A stretch of 26,827 nt of DNA from a virus (IMGVR_UViG_3300049919_000087:1-26827); one strand, 5' to 3'. Positions 1 through 6,965 are shown, counted from the first letter of the stretch. Program-made: numbers and translations. Notes: generated by a model not told the origin, from the letters alone.

Positions 1-264
1 GGTGGTCTTAATTTTTGTGTCTAATTTTGGCGAACCTAACAGCGCAAATAGGAATATTTAAAAGAATGAAAGACGAGAAATACGTTAATCATTCTTTTTC
101 TTTTTCTAACACGACCCTATAATCCTCCAAATTGACTACAAAACTTAACTATATCTAGCCAATAATATTTTTTCCATTTCTTTTGGCGTAATCCAAAATA
201 GAAATTGAATCCGTCCATATAAAAAATAATTCTTTGCTTTTTATCCGTCTATTTATTAAAAAGA
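1..264. other. AT-rich left flank without a gene
   Basis: No reading frame here has a credible start, length and composition. The longest start-to-stop frames are 18 codons on the + strand (ATG at 66) and about 33 codons on the - strand, and neither looks protein-like. I see no promoter that I would defend. This stretch may be the 3' side of leftward transcription, because the terminator at 265-287 is oriented for the - strand. Confidence 0.5.
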
Positions 265-287
265 AAGCCCTCTGCTATTGAGGGCTT
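265..287 (-). terminator. Intrinsic terminator, leftward
   Basis: A perfect 8-bp stem (AAGCCCTC at 265-272 and GAGGGCTT at 280-287) encloses a 7-base loop. Read on the - strand it is followed by TCTTTTT, so it would stop leftward transcription. On the + strand no T-run follows. It implies a leftward transcript arriving from the right, although I see no leftward protein gene there. Confidence 0.65.
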
Positions 288-289
288 AA

Positions 290-331
290 CCTAAGAATTT
301 CTCATCTTAGGGGGGTAAGGAAGTAAACTTC
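290..331. other. Two further tandem hairpins
   Basis: CCTAAGA (290-296) pairs with TCTTAGG (305-311) around an 8-base loop. GGAAG (319-323) can pair with CTTCT (328-332) around a 4-base loop, allowing an end G-T pair. With the adjacent terminator they form three hairpins in under 70 bases, which suggests a structured transcript end. Function unknown. Confidence 0.35.
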
Positions 332-525
332 TAGTGGTACAAAACTACAAAAAAATATAACTATATGTATAAATGAAAAGTTAAAAATTAAATTAATTTC
401 TTTTTATAGTCGTGTTAATAATTACTTTTTATATTATTTGTTTCTTTTGTACATTTGTATCAGATTTTAAATAGAAATCAACTATTAATTCGGTAGTAGG
501 TAAAGAAACTGATTGGGGCAACCCC

Positions 526-582
526 AAAAAAAACAGAAAAGCCCGTAAAATGCCGAATAATTTTTTGGGCTTTCTGTTTTTT
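526..582. terminator. Strong bidirectional terminator
   Basis: A-rich sequence plus CAGAAAAGCCC at about 526-543 pairs with GGGCTTT-CTG-TTTTTT at about 567-582, giving a long stem with one bulge. T-runs lie on both sides: eight Ts when read leftward and six when read rightward. It can insulate the late operon from leftward transcription, or end an RNA made from the 590-790 segment. A compact GGGG-CAA-CCCC hairpin (515-525) lies next to its left side. Confidence 0.75.
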
Positions 583-790
583 AATAAATCAAATGTGGAC
601 GCAGATAATAAGGGCAGTAGCGCATTTGAAAGTAAACCCCCTACTACGGGACTGCAAAGGGGGGCATCGGCACTAAGCAATGAGATGCGCAGGAGTTGGG
701 TACACAACTTTAAGTTGATTGCAAGTTACTACCGTACTAGGAGAGTAATCACGAAACGAAGGGAACGACACTAAAGCAAAACTTTTTTGT
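526..790 (-). ncRNA. Candidate structured RNA, unidentified
   Basis: Consecutive short inverted repeats suggest a folded RNA rather than protein: AAATGTG/CGCATTT (591-597/621-627, one G-T), CCCCC/GGGGG (637-641/659-663), GCATC/GATGC (664-668/684-688), AGTTG/CAACT (694-698/705-709) and GTTACT/AGTAAT (725-730/743-748, one G-T). The segment is richer in G+C than its surroundings. Read leftward it would end at the strong terminator at 526-582, giving a transcript of roughly 200-260 nt. I see no - strand TAnnTTTG box at its expected start, so both strand and 5' end are guesses. I do not recognise a known RNA family. Both strands are open across part of it, but the predicted peptides look like translated non-coding sequence. 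Confidence 0.35.
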
Positions 791-802
791 TATTTTTAAT
801 TC

Positions 803-851
803 GCATAGTGAGTGCCAAAAGATGTAAAAGTCTTTAAGGAACTCACTATGC
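803..851. repeat. Inverted repeat upstream of the first late promoter
   Basis: GCATAGTGAGTGCC (803-816) and GGAACTCACTATGC (838-851) are inverted copies, 13 of 14 positions matching, separated by 21 bases. The outer 11 bp are perfect. It lies about 105 bases upstream of the TAnnTTTG box at 957. It could be an operator or recombinase site, or a hairpin in RNA. No T-run follows on either side, so it is not an ordinary terminator. Confidence 0.6.
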
Positions 852-956
852 ACTTTACTCAGCTAAACTTCTCCACAGCAAGACACCCATTCTCAACTAC
901 ATTTATAATTTATTGTTAAACAAAAAAAATGGAAAATTTTAAACAAATAAATTACT

Positions 957-964
957 TACTTTTG
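957..964 (+). promoter_or_regulatory. Bacteroidetes-type promoter -7 box
   Basis: TACTTTTG matches the Bacteroidetes -7 consensus TAnnTTTG and lies 21 bases before the ATG at 986. No clear TTTG -33 box is present at the usual spacing. The A-rich leader that follows contains CCAACACA, and similar leaders recur before the genes at 2924 and 4224. It probably drives the genes from 986 onward. Confidence 0.6.
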
Positions 965-985
965 TAAAAACCAACACACAACATT

Positions 986-2233
986 ATGAGCCACAAAGCG
1001 GAATGGACTAAAAAAGCTGAAATACTTTTATTAACCGACAAGCCTGCTGATGTGGCTGAATATCTATACCCTAGTAGTGGATATACTTCTTTCAGAGCCT
1101 TTAGAAATAAGGTTTATGCACTAGCTTTACTAATAAGAAAAAAAGAGGATTTAAAAGTTGAGTACGCTAAAACTTCAGGTGAACTTGTAAAGATAACTGG
1201 CGATTACAAAGAAACGAGGTTGCCCGATGGGACAACTACCATAGTTGATGTAGTCGATAAAAAACTAAGCGATGCTGAATTGTTTGATAGGTACGGAAGA
1301 AGTATGCAAGAGTGGCGAATTTCGATGGTTTGGTTTAAGGATAGGTCTGTGGGTTATCTTCTTTCTTGTTGTTTTATTCCTATTCAAAAAACAGCCGATA
1401 ATACATTAAAGATAAATAATGATTTTTTAAAGGATATAAAAAAAATATCTTCGGTTAAAGTAAAAAAACAGCCAACAACAAAAAAGCCAAAAGCATTACT
1501 ATTAATAGCAAAGCAGGATGCACATTTAAACAAATACGACATAGGAGGCAACAATAACATTGAGGATAGATTTGATTCGTTGTTTGATAAATTACAAGAC
1601 CAGTTAGACAAAGCGATTTCTTTAAATAATTTAGACGAGATAATTTATGTTGTAGGTTCAGATGAATTTAATTCTGAATGGACAGGTCAAACAACTAAGG
1701 GAACACCGCAAAAAAACATATTAACCCATCAACAAGCCTTTGAAAAGATAACTGGCTTTAACATAAGAATAATAAAACACCTATTAACTTATTCAAGTAA
1801 GGTTAAGGTAGTTCTTTTGAATGGAAACCATGACCATAATGTAGGATGGCATTTAGCGAATGTTTTAAAGCACGTTTTCACACAGTTAAATGTGGATGAT
1901 TCGTTAAACAACACTAAGGTGTTAAGTTGGAATAGGAATTTAATTTTAATCAATCATGGTGATGAGTTAAAGCCTAAAGATTTAGCTGTTAAATTTCCTG
2001 TTATAGCTAATGATAAATGGAGTTCACATGATTCTTACTTTGTTATTACAGGCGACAAGCACCATGAGGTAGCACATGATTTCAATGGAATACTAACTTA
2101 TCAATTACCTCAGTTAAGCAAAGCAAGAAGCGATTGGGATGATAAAAAAGTTCACATCACAAGTAAAGCGGAATTAGTTACATTTTTATTTGAAGTTGAC
2201 GGAATGAGTACTATTTTAAAATCAAGAATGTAA
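986..2233 (+). CDS. Calcineurin-like metallophosphoesterase
   Basis: A 415-residue protein with the motif set of calcineurin-like (MPP/SbcD-type) metallophosphoesterases: D-x-H at 178-180, G-S-D-E at 224-227, G-N-H-D at 280-283, H-G-D at 324-326 and G-D-K-H-H at 356-360. Such residues bind two metal ions and cleave phosphodiester or phosphomonoester bonds. The N-terminal ~160 residues carry no motif I know; they are rich in charged residues and may bind DNA. Phage enzymes of this type are usually annotated as putative nucleases or phosphatases of unknown substrate. Its place at the head of the late operon, before terminase, fits a role in DNA processing, but that is inference. The start at 986 follows a promoter and an A-rich leader. 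Confidence 0.8.
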   Translation: MSHKAEWTKKAEILLLTDKPADVAEYLYPSSGYTSFRAFRNKVYALALLIRKKEDLKVEYAKTSGELVKITGDYKETRLPDGTTTIVDVVDKKLSDAELFDRYGRSMQEWRISMVWFKDRSVGYLLSCCFIPIQKTADNTLKINNDFLKDIKKISSVKVKKQPTTKKPKALLLIAKQDAHLNKYDIGGNNNIEDRFDSLFDKLQDQLDKAISLNNLDEIIYVVGSDEFNSEWTGQTTKGTPQKNILTHQQAFEKITGFNIRIIKHLLTYSSKVKVVLLNGNHDHNVGWHLANVLKHVFTQLNVDDSLNNTKVLSWNRNLILINHGDELKPKDLAVKFPVIANDKWSSHDSYFVITGDKHHEVAHDFNGILTYQLPQLSKARSDWDDKKVHITSKAELVTFLFEVDGMSTILKSRM

Positions 2234-2236
2234 AAA

Positions 2237-2590
2237 ATGTCAGAAGAATTAATAATACCTAAAAACCCCTTTTTATTTATTGACTTCCTTAGCCCTGTTT
2301 ATAAGCAAGAGTTTGATAAAGAAGAGTTAAAGTATATTGAAGTTCCAACAGATGAATATATTGATGAGGTATTTGTTTTTGATGTAAAAGAGGTAAGAAT
2401 AAAATACTTTTGCAATCACAAAATAAAAATCAAAACAGGAAAGAAAACAGAAACAATAGACACCACATTAATAACATTTACAGACGATACTGAGCTATTA
2501 ACGAGAGCCACGATTAAAGAACTATTTGAAGATTTCTTAACTGATTATCTTTTAAAAATAAAAACCTATTATCCAGAAGACGAAAATTGA
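2237..2590 (+). CDS. Hypothetical protein, acidic
   Basis: I do not recognise this 117-residue protein. It is rich in Asp, Glu and Lys, has no signal peptide or membrane segment, and shows alternating beta-like and charged stretches. It starts 3 bases after the metallophosphoesterase stop codon, so the two are co-transcribed and probably translationally coupled. Its stop codon overlaps a TTG that is the likely start of the next gene. Confidence 0.7.
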   Translation: MSEELIIPKNPFLFIDFLSPVYKQEFDKEELKYIEVPTDEYIDEVFVFDVKEVRIKYFCNHKIKIKTGKKTETIDTTLITFTDDTELLTRATIKELFEDFLTDYLLKIKTYYPEDEN

Positions 2591-2772
2591 ATAATCCATA
2601 CGAAGAAATGACCTATACAACTATCCAAAATAACGAAACAAAACTAGCAGATGGCACATATCGATTAACAAAATCGGGAATAACCTCGCCAGCTTTAGTC
2701 AGAAATGGAATGGTATTATTTTTAACCAAAGGGGTAATTCTTGATGGTAAAACACAATACAAAAAATTTTAA
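2587..2772 (+). CDS. Small hypothetical protein, probable TTG start
   Basis: A 61-residue protein of unknown function, without cysteines or membrane segments; its C-terminal half alternates hydrophobic and polar residues like a small beta domain. The longest frame begins at a TTG that overlaps the previous stop as TTGA. An internal ATG at 2608 would give a 54-residue product and cannot be excluded. The TTGA arrangement recurs at 24822, which favours the TTG start. It is the last gene before a new promoter at 2782-2814. Confidence 0.6.
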   Translation: MNNPYEEMTYTTIQNNETKLADGTYRLTKSGITSPALVRNGMVLFLTKGVILDGKTQYKKF

Positions 2773-2781
2773 CAAAATTAT

Positions 2782-2814
2782 TTTGTTTTATTAAAAAAGT
2801 ATTATGTACTTTTG
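2782..2814 (+). promoter_or_regulatory. Bacteroidetes-type promoter, both boxes
   Basis: TTTG at 2782-2785 and TACTTTTG at 2807-2814 are separated by 21 bases, matching the -33/-7 consensus with the preferred 19-21 spacing. It lies in the gap after the gene ending at 2772 and before the gene at 2924, leaving an A-rich leader of roughly 100 bases. Confidence 0.75.
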
Positions 2815-2923
2815 TAAAGTGTTTTCATAGATGGTCGAAGAAAGGGGGAGGATAAAACCAATCCCTTTCTTTATTCACCACAAAACACACAGACCAACAC
2901 AAGGATTCCTAAAAACACAAATA

Positions 2924-3412
2924 ATGAAAACAACCGCAGAAGAATTACTGAAAAAGAAACTTGACGAGTTAAGTCAGCATTCTAATTATCAGCCATATAA
3001 ATATTGGGAATCAATACTTAAAGAAACAATTATCGAGGCAATGGAAGAGCTTGCTTCCTTAAAAGAAGATAAGCCCGAATATTACGACCTAAAAAAGTTA
3101 TACGACTGGATAAGGGACGATAAGCCTAAACCTGCTTTAACAGCATTTACAAGCGGAATAGCAAGGAATATAGCATCTGAAATTGAGTATCAGCGGAGCT
3201 TAAAAGAAGATAAGTGGATAGGTGTGGAAACACCGCCCGAAAAAGCAGGAAGTTTTATAGTGTCGGATAATGGCAAGTCTAAACAAGCATTTTATAGCTT
3301 TGGCTTTAAAAGGTGGTATGTAAAAAGTACAGCGCCTTTAGAAGTAGCAGATATGGAAATAAATCCTACCCATTGGACGCCTTTACCTTCGCCCCATAAA
3401 ACAGAGAAGTAA
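2924..3412 (+). CDS. DUF551-like phage protein
   Basis: A 162-residue protein when started at the ATG at 2924. The N-terminal ~95 residues are helical and charged. The C-terminal part runs from W98-I-G through V-S-D-N-G (about 113-117) to T149-H-W-T-P-L-P (149-155), the layout of the DUF551 domain found in many phage and prophage proteins and whose function is unknown. An in-frame ATG at 2831 would add 31 residues. I prefer 2924 because the extra residues look like translated leader and the A-rich stretch before 2924 resembles other leaders here. Its stop overlaps the next start as TAATG. Confidence 0.7.
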   Translation: MKTTAEELLKKKLDELSQHSNYQPYKYWESILKETIIEAMEELASLKEDKPEYYDLKKLYDWIRDDKPKPALTAFTSGIARNIASEIEYQRSLKEDKWIGVETPPEKAGSFIVSDNGKSKQAFYSFGFKRWYVKSTAPLEVADMEINPTHWTPLPSPHKTEK

Positions 3413-3609
3413 TGAGCGAAGAAAAGAAAAAAGCAGAGGCGATTGTGGAAATGTTTAAAACAATAGAGTGCGCTAAACTACACGTAAAAAAGTTAATTGA
3501 AAAACTTGAAGAGATTTCACTTAGATATACTTATGACTTATCTAAACCAAGTTTAATCGCCGAAATAACAATCGAGAAAGCAGTACTAACAGAACTAAAT
3601 AAAATGTAA
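3412..3609 (+). CDS. Small helical hypothetical protein
   Basis: A 65-residue, Lys/Glu-rich protein that should be almost entirely alpha-helical and possibly coiled-coil. I recognise no family. It overlaps both neighbours by one base (TAATG), which indicates coupled translation within a tight block of small accessory genes. Confidence 0.65.
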   Translation: MSEEKKKAEAIVEMFKTIECAKLHVKKLIEKLEEISLRYTYDLSKPSLIAEITIEKAVLTELNKM

Positions 3610-3782
3610 TGGACAGAGAATTAACAGATTTTGAAAAGAATACAAAGCTATTGGCAGAGAAAAAAAATCCATACGACAAAGACTGTCCGAATAGACATCT
3701 TTATAATGAAGGTTTTAAAATAGGTTTTGAAACAGCTATTAAAATCGCAGAAGAATTACAGAGAATTACAAACAAACTATAA
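3609..3782 (+). CDS. Very small hypothetical protein
   Basis: A 57-codon frame starting with ATG inside the previous stop (TAATG) and ending in TAA. It reads as an ordinary soluble peptide with an amphipathic helical end (residues about 35-57) and a central C-P-N-R-H segment. The one-base overlap matches the preceding junction, and codon use is similar, so I accept it as real. Function unknown. Confidence 0.6.
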   Translation: MDRELTDFEKNTKLLAEKKNPYDKDCPNRHLYNEGFKIGFETAIKIAEELQRITNKL

Positions 3783-3788
3783 ACAATT

Positions 3789-3808
3789 ACTAATTTTCAC
3801 TAATTAGT
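3789..3808. repeat. Small palindromic intergenic element
   Basis: ACTAATT occurs at 3789-3795 and again at 3799-3805, and the second copy is part of the perfect palindrome ACTAATTAGT (3799-3808). It lies in the 44-base gap before the gene at 3827. It could be a minor operator or chance in AT-rich DNA. Confidence 0.25.
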
Positions 3809-3826
3809 AGATAATCTTAAAACACA

Positions 3827-4168
3827 ATGGAAAATAAAACAGAATTTAAAGTAGGTCAAAGAGTAATGATGGTGGGAACTGTCGAATTGCTTGACAAAAA
3901 TGGAAATATCGAGTCCATAGATTGGGGTAACGGTATTGGTGTAATCCAACCCTACACCGAGCCATTCAGAGAAAGGGAGATGATGGTGAGTGATGATAAA
4001 ACAGGTTGGTGTAAAAAAACCGTTATATCTAACATTAATGGACAATGGCAATCTAAGGCGGTAAATAGTTTTGGTGTTGCTAGAAATTACAAATACGCCA
4101 AAGAAATAGAAGAACCCAAGACCGAAGAAAAGTACACAGTAGAAGAAATCATTGATAAACTGAAATAA
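3827..4168 (+). CDS. Hypothetical protein
   Basis: A 113-residue protein that I do not recognise. The first ~80 residues (F-K-V-G-Q-R-V-M-M-V-G-T..., then W-G-N-G-I-G-V-I) look like a small beta-barrel, as in proteins that describe a 'valid value or layout' fold. The last 30 residues are charged and helical. No cysteine pair or membrane segment is present. It follows an A-rich leader and precedes the membrane protein pair. Confidence 0.6.
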   Translation: MENKTEFKVGQRVMMVGTVELLDKNGNIESIDWGNGIGVIQPYTEPFREREMMVSDDKTGWCKKTVISNINGQWQSKAVNSFGVARNYKYAKEIEEPKTEEKYTVEEIIDKLK

Positions 4169-4223
4169 CTATTAAAATAACCAACAACAAAATCAAAGTA
4201 CTAACAATTAAAACTAAATAAAC

Positions 4224-4418
4224 ATGAAATTCTTTAAATACCTACTTACATCGCCAGACAAAAAAATATGGTTCTGGGCTGTATTAATAGTATCTCTTAT
4301 TGTCGGAATAGGGGCAATATCGCAAGGAGCAGTTATATTCGGAGTACTAACAATACTTATAATGAACTCAGCTTTCATTTACGGAAGCTATCAAAACTTC
4401 AAAGGGAAAGAATGGTAG
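4224..4418 (+). CDS. Small two-helix membrane protein
   Basis: A 64-residue protein with two hydrophobic segments (about 15-34 and 37-55) and charged ends. Size and topology would allow a holin-like role, but no lysis enzyme is nearby, so I leave the function open. The ATG follows a leader containing CCAACAAC like other leaders here. It overlaps the next gene by 7 bases in a different frame. Confidence 0.6.
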   Translation: MKFFKYLLTSPDKKIWFWAVLIVSLIVGIGAISQGAVIFGVLTILIMNSAFIYGSYQNFKGKEW

Positions 4419-4885
4419 AACTAATAATATACATAGCATTCACCGCATTAATGGTGCTATCAGTAAGCGCAACACTCGCTGAAATAGAAAGACACATCGA
4501 CCTTAGAATAATAAGAGGTAAAATAATAAACCAAACTTTCATAAAACATAAACACCTATTCTACTCAATACCCAGAATACCCTTTTTTGTCCTATTCTTA
4601 GCAATCGCAAGAAACGAACCATCAATAGGAATAACAATCGGAATCACTAACGCAACAGCACTAGCTTTCCTTTTTAGATTCATGCACGATAGCTATTACC
4701 ACTACTACGTTAAACTAACCGAAACCCAAATAGGAAAAGGATTTAAACAAGACAAAATAACCAATAACTACTTAGGCACATCCATAATAGATAAATTCTT
4801 TGCCGACACTTGGAAAAATAGAAAAATCTGCCTAGCAATTTGGGCTTTGATTTCCATAACAGAAATACTATCTTTGTGGTTGTAA
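4412..4885 (+). CDS. Four-helix membrane protein
   Basis: A 157-residue integral membrane protein with hydrophobic segments at about 3-22, 53-66, 71-90 and 139-157, and positively charged loops. I do not recognise the family. The frame is open back to 4268, but that part reads as the out-of-frame shadow of the preceding gene; ATG 4412, overlapping the previous stop by 7 bases, is the natural start. The overlap suggests the two membrane proteins are made together. A promoter follows immediately, so this gene ends the early block. Confidence 0.6.
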   Translation: MVELIIYIAFTALMVLSVSATLAEIERHIDLRIIRGKIINQTFIKHKHLFYSIPRIPFFVLFLAIARNEPSIGITIGITNATALAFLFRFMHDSYYHYYVKLTETQIGKGFKQDKITNNYLGTSIIDKFFADTWKNRKICLAIWALISITEILSLWL

Positions 4886-4904
4886 GTAATTTATATTACT
4901 TTTG
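4873..4904 (+). promoter_or_regulatory. Promoter for the packaging genes
   Basis: TTTG (4873-4876) and TACTTTTG (4897-4904) are 20 bases apart, an excellent match to the Bacteroidetes -33/-7 pattern. The -33 box lies inside the end of the preceding gene. The leader to the ATG at 4944 is about 35 bases. Confidence 0.8.
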
Positions 4905-4943
4905 TGATGCTATTTAGAATGAATCTAAATTAGATAAGATTAG

Positions 4944-5201
4944 ATGAAAGGTAAAAAAACAGGCGGTAGAGTATTGGGTAAGCCAAACAAAACAACTTCC
5001 AAAGCAAGGGAGTTGATTCTTACCGCTATTGACAATAATAGCTTGTTATTTAATCAAACAATGGTTCAACTACAAAAGGACGAGCCAAAGGAATGGGCTA
5101 GAATAATGGTTAAGCTAATGGACTTTGTTTTGCCTAAGAAGATAGATGTAACTACTGATGGCGAAAAAATACCTACCCCAATAATCGAATTATCTAAGTA
5201 A
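4944..5201 (+). CDS. terS: Terminase small subunit-like protein
   Basis: An 85-residue basic protein immediately ahead of the packaging ATPase gene. Residues 8-25 contain G-R-V-L-G-K-P-N-K-T-T followed by a helix, the 'GRPKGSPNKTT'-like opening common in small-terminase and DUF5681-type proteins of Bacteroidetes phages. The rest (L-x-K-D-E-P-K-E-W-A-R-I-M, then V-L-P-K-K) also fits. It should bind the packaging site and recruit the large subunit. It has its own promoter and overlaps the next gene by one base. It is shorter than many classical TerS proteins, so some recognition could rest with the next gene's product. Confidence 0.65.
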   Translation: MKGKKTGGRVLGKPNKTTSKARELILTAIDNNSLLFNQTMVQLQKDEPKEWARIMVKLMDFVLPKKIDVTTDGEKIPTPIIELSK

Positions 5202-5539
5202 TGACAATAAAACAAACAATTTATTTTGTTTGCAATACATTAAATTTAAACGTAGATACATTGGTCTGCTGTAATAAGTGTCCTCAAACGCAAGATTATT
5301 CAGAGGCTAGAATGATAATCACTTACTTACTTAGGAAACAAAACAAGCCAGTTTACTACGAGCGCATCGCATTTTATTTATGTAGGGGCATAAAGGGTAA
5401 CAAAGGGAATCATGTAATAACTTGGAGGTACTATAACGTGGCGAATGATTTGATTCAAACTAAAGACCCGATATTTACAAAGAAATTGCAGTTAGTTTTA
5501 GATGGCTTAAATAGTTTCGTCGATGGAAACACGAATTAA
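5201..5539 (+). CDS. DnaA domain IV-like DNA-binding protein
   Basis: A 112-residue protein. Residues about 34-104 resemble the DNA-binding domain IV of DnaA: A36-R-M-I-I-T-Y-L-L-R at the start, a middle helix with I56-A, then N70-H-V-I-T-W-R-Y at the place of the D-H-S/T-T-V signature, and a final helix ending F-T-K-K-L-Q. No AAA+ ATPase domain is present, so it is not a replication initiator. An N-terminal C-C-N-K-C run (23-27) is of unknown use. Position between terS and terL, with one-base coupling to terS, suggests a part in recognising the packaging site. An alternative is a transcription regulator. Confidence 0.5.
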   Translation: MTIKQTIYFVCNTLNLNVDTLVCCNKCPQTQDYSEARMIITYLLRKQNKPVYYERIAFYLCRGIKGNKGNHVITWRYYNVANDLIQTKDPIFTKKLQLVLDGLNSFVDGNTN

Positions 5540-5562
5540 AATACATTAAAACGCCACGTTAT
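5433..5562. repeat. 11-bp inverted repeat flanking the terS-terL junction
   Basis: ATAACGTGGCG at 5433-5443 is matched perfectly, inverted, by CGCCACGTTAT at 5552-5562. The pair encloses the end of the DnaA-IV-like gene and sits just before terL. It may be a binding site for that protein or for TerS, or a packaging signal. Confidence 0.5.
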
Positions 5563-5580
5563 TAAAAATTCGTCGATGGA
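5516..5580 (+). repeat. Direct repeat ending at the terL start
   Basis: TTCGTCGATGGA occurs at 5516-5527 and 5569-5580, 53 bases apart, and both copies are followed within about 10 bases by GAATTAAA. The second copy includes the terL ATG. This could be a duplicated start region or repeated binding sites. Confidence 0.55.
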
Positions 5581-6925
5581 TTCGCCAAGAATTAAACTTT
5601 CAAAGAAACAAACTATTGCTTGGGAGTATTTGGAGGACAAAACAACTACTGAGCTATTCTATGGTGGTGCTGCTGGTGGTGGCAAATCTTATCTAGGTTG
5701 TATTTGGCACATTTACAGGCGAATGACTTACGCAGGGTCAAGAGGCTTAATAGGTAGAGCAAAGATAGCAAACTTAGAGCAATCAACTTTAGTAACCCTG
5801 TTTAAAGTAGCTAACATAATGGGCTACAAACAAGGGGTTCATTATAACTACAACTCTCAAAAGCACACAATTAATTGGAGCAACGGAAGCCAAACAATTC
5901 TTAAAGACCTGTTTCAATACCCAAGCGATCCCGATTTTATTTCATTAGGTTCAACAGAGTACACAGATGCGTTCATTGATGAGATTCCAGAAATATCATT
6001 AAAGGCTCTTGAAATAGTTTCAACAAGAATTAGGTGGATGATTAATGAATTTGATTTAGTTCCAAAGTTATTAGGCACAGGAAACCCAAGCGAAGGATTT
6101 ATTAAAGAAAGGTACATCAGTAAAAACGATTCGCCAGTTGAGTTACTTCCGCATCAAAAGTTTGTTCAAAGTTTAGTTAGTGAGAATCCTGATGAAGATT
6201 TCAAAAGATTGTATATTCAGCAGCTTGAAAGGTTGAGTTCTGAATACGATAAAGAGCGTTTGTTATTTGGTAATTGGGATGCCACTAGAGATGTTACTAA
6301 TCCATTTGCGTATCAATGGGATAATCAAAAACACATTTCAACCTCTGCGGTTTACGACTTTAAAAAACAGTTGGTTATATCGGTTGACTTTAACTTAATA
6401 CCTTTTTGTGTAACCTTTCGGCACTATTGGAAGGATGCGCAAGGCGACCATTACCATGTAATAGATGAAGCAGAAATTCAAAGGGGTTCAATCGATGAAA
6501 TGATTGAAAGGATAAGGGGTATCTATATGGTTAGTTTACCTTTTGCAATACTAACAGGTGATGCTATGGGGAATAGGGGTGATATAAGTCAAAGAGATAA
6601 CGCAAGCCTTTACATTCAGCTAATGCGTGGACTAGGGATGAAAGAAAGCCAGTTAAGGGTAAGAAACAACCCAACACACGACAATAGTAGAGTTGAGGTA
6701 AATTATACGTTAAGCCATTTTCCTGATTACAAAGTTCACCCAAAATGCAAGGGGTTGATTCGAGATTTTAATAATGTGCAGGTTGACGCATCGGGGTCAA
6801 TCGTAAAAGGGAAGCGAAGCGATATAAATCAACGTGCCGATTATATTGATACGGAAAGATACGCAATACACAATGTTTTAAAAGGATGGATTGACAACCA
6901 CCAACAAGTAAATAGATATATTTAA
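5576..6925 (+). CDS. terL: Terminase large subunit
   Basis: A 449-residue packaging motor. The ATPase half shows Walker A G-G-A-A-G-G-G-K-S at 30-38, Walker B with the catalytic acid in D-A-F-I-D-E at 131-136, and a T-G-N coupling motif at 168-170. G-N-W-D at 232-235 marks the junction to the nuclease half. That half has an RNase H-like fold with acidic sites in V-I-S-V-D-F-N (D271), G-D-A-M-G-N (328-333) and D-Y-I-D (422-425). It drives DNA into the prohead and cuts the concatemer. Length is typical of the family. The start ATG lies in one copy of a direct repeat (see findings). No internal break is visible, so it should be functional. Confidence 0.95.
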   Translation: MDSPRIKLSKKQTIAWEYLEDKTTTELFYGGAAGGGKSYLGCIWHIYRRMTYAGSRGLIGRAKIANLEQSTLVTLFKVANIMGYKQGVHYNYNSQKHTINWSNGSQTILKDLFQYPSDPDFISLGSTEYTDAFIDEIPEISLKALEIVSTRIRWMINEFDLVPKLLGTGNPSEGFIKERYISKNDSPVELLPHQKFVQSLVSENPDEDFKRLYIQQLERLSSEYDKERLLFGNWDATRDVTNPFAYQWDNQKHISTSAVYDFKKQLVISVDFNLIPFCVTFRHYWKDAQGDHYHVIDEAEIQRGSIDEMIERIRGIYMVSLPFAILTGDAMGNRGDISQRDNASLYIQLMRGLGMKESQLRVRNNPTHDNSRVEVNYTLSHFPDYKVHPKCKGLIRDFNNVQVDASGSIVKGKRSDINQRADYIDTERYAIHNVLKGWIDNHQQVNRYI

Positions 6926-6953
6926 CATATTAAAAACAAACTAATTAAATACT

Positions 6954-6961
6954 TAAATTTG
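6954..6961 (+). promoter_or_regulatory. TAnnTTTG box placed for a leaderless mRNA
   Basis: TAAATTTG ends four bases before the ATG at 6966. With the usual distance from -7 box to transcription start, RNA would begin at or next to the ATG. No good TTTG -33 box is seen. Confidence 0.55.
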
Positions 6962-6965
6962 CCTT

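Noticed and set aside
450-457. TACATTTG box on the + strand
   Set aside because: Matches the -7 consensus but is followed only by the terminator at 526-582 and no gene; one such match by chance is expected in AT-rich DNA.
429-774. Overlapping reading frames on both strands (about 429-707 on - and 550-774 on +)
   Set aside because: They cross a strong terminator, lack support from promoter or composition, and the DNA looks like structured non-coding sequence. I treat it as a candidate RNA instead.
848-919. 23-codon frame starting within the inverted repeat
   Set aside because: Too short, no promoter or leader, and composition not convincing.
2831-2923. Longer start for the DUF551-like protein
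   Set aside because: The added residues resemble a translated leader; ATG 2924 follows an A-rich leader similar to others in the window. Not fully excluded.
4268-4411. Upstream extension of the membrane protein gene at 4412
   Set aside because: The added residues read as an out-of-frame copy of the preceding gene (4224-4418) with no hydrophobic or domain pattern.
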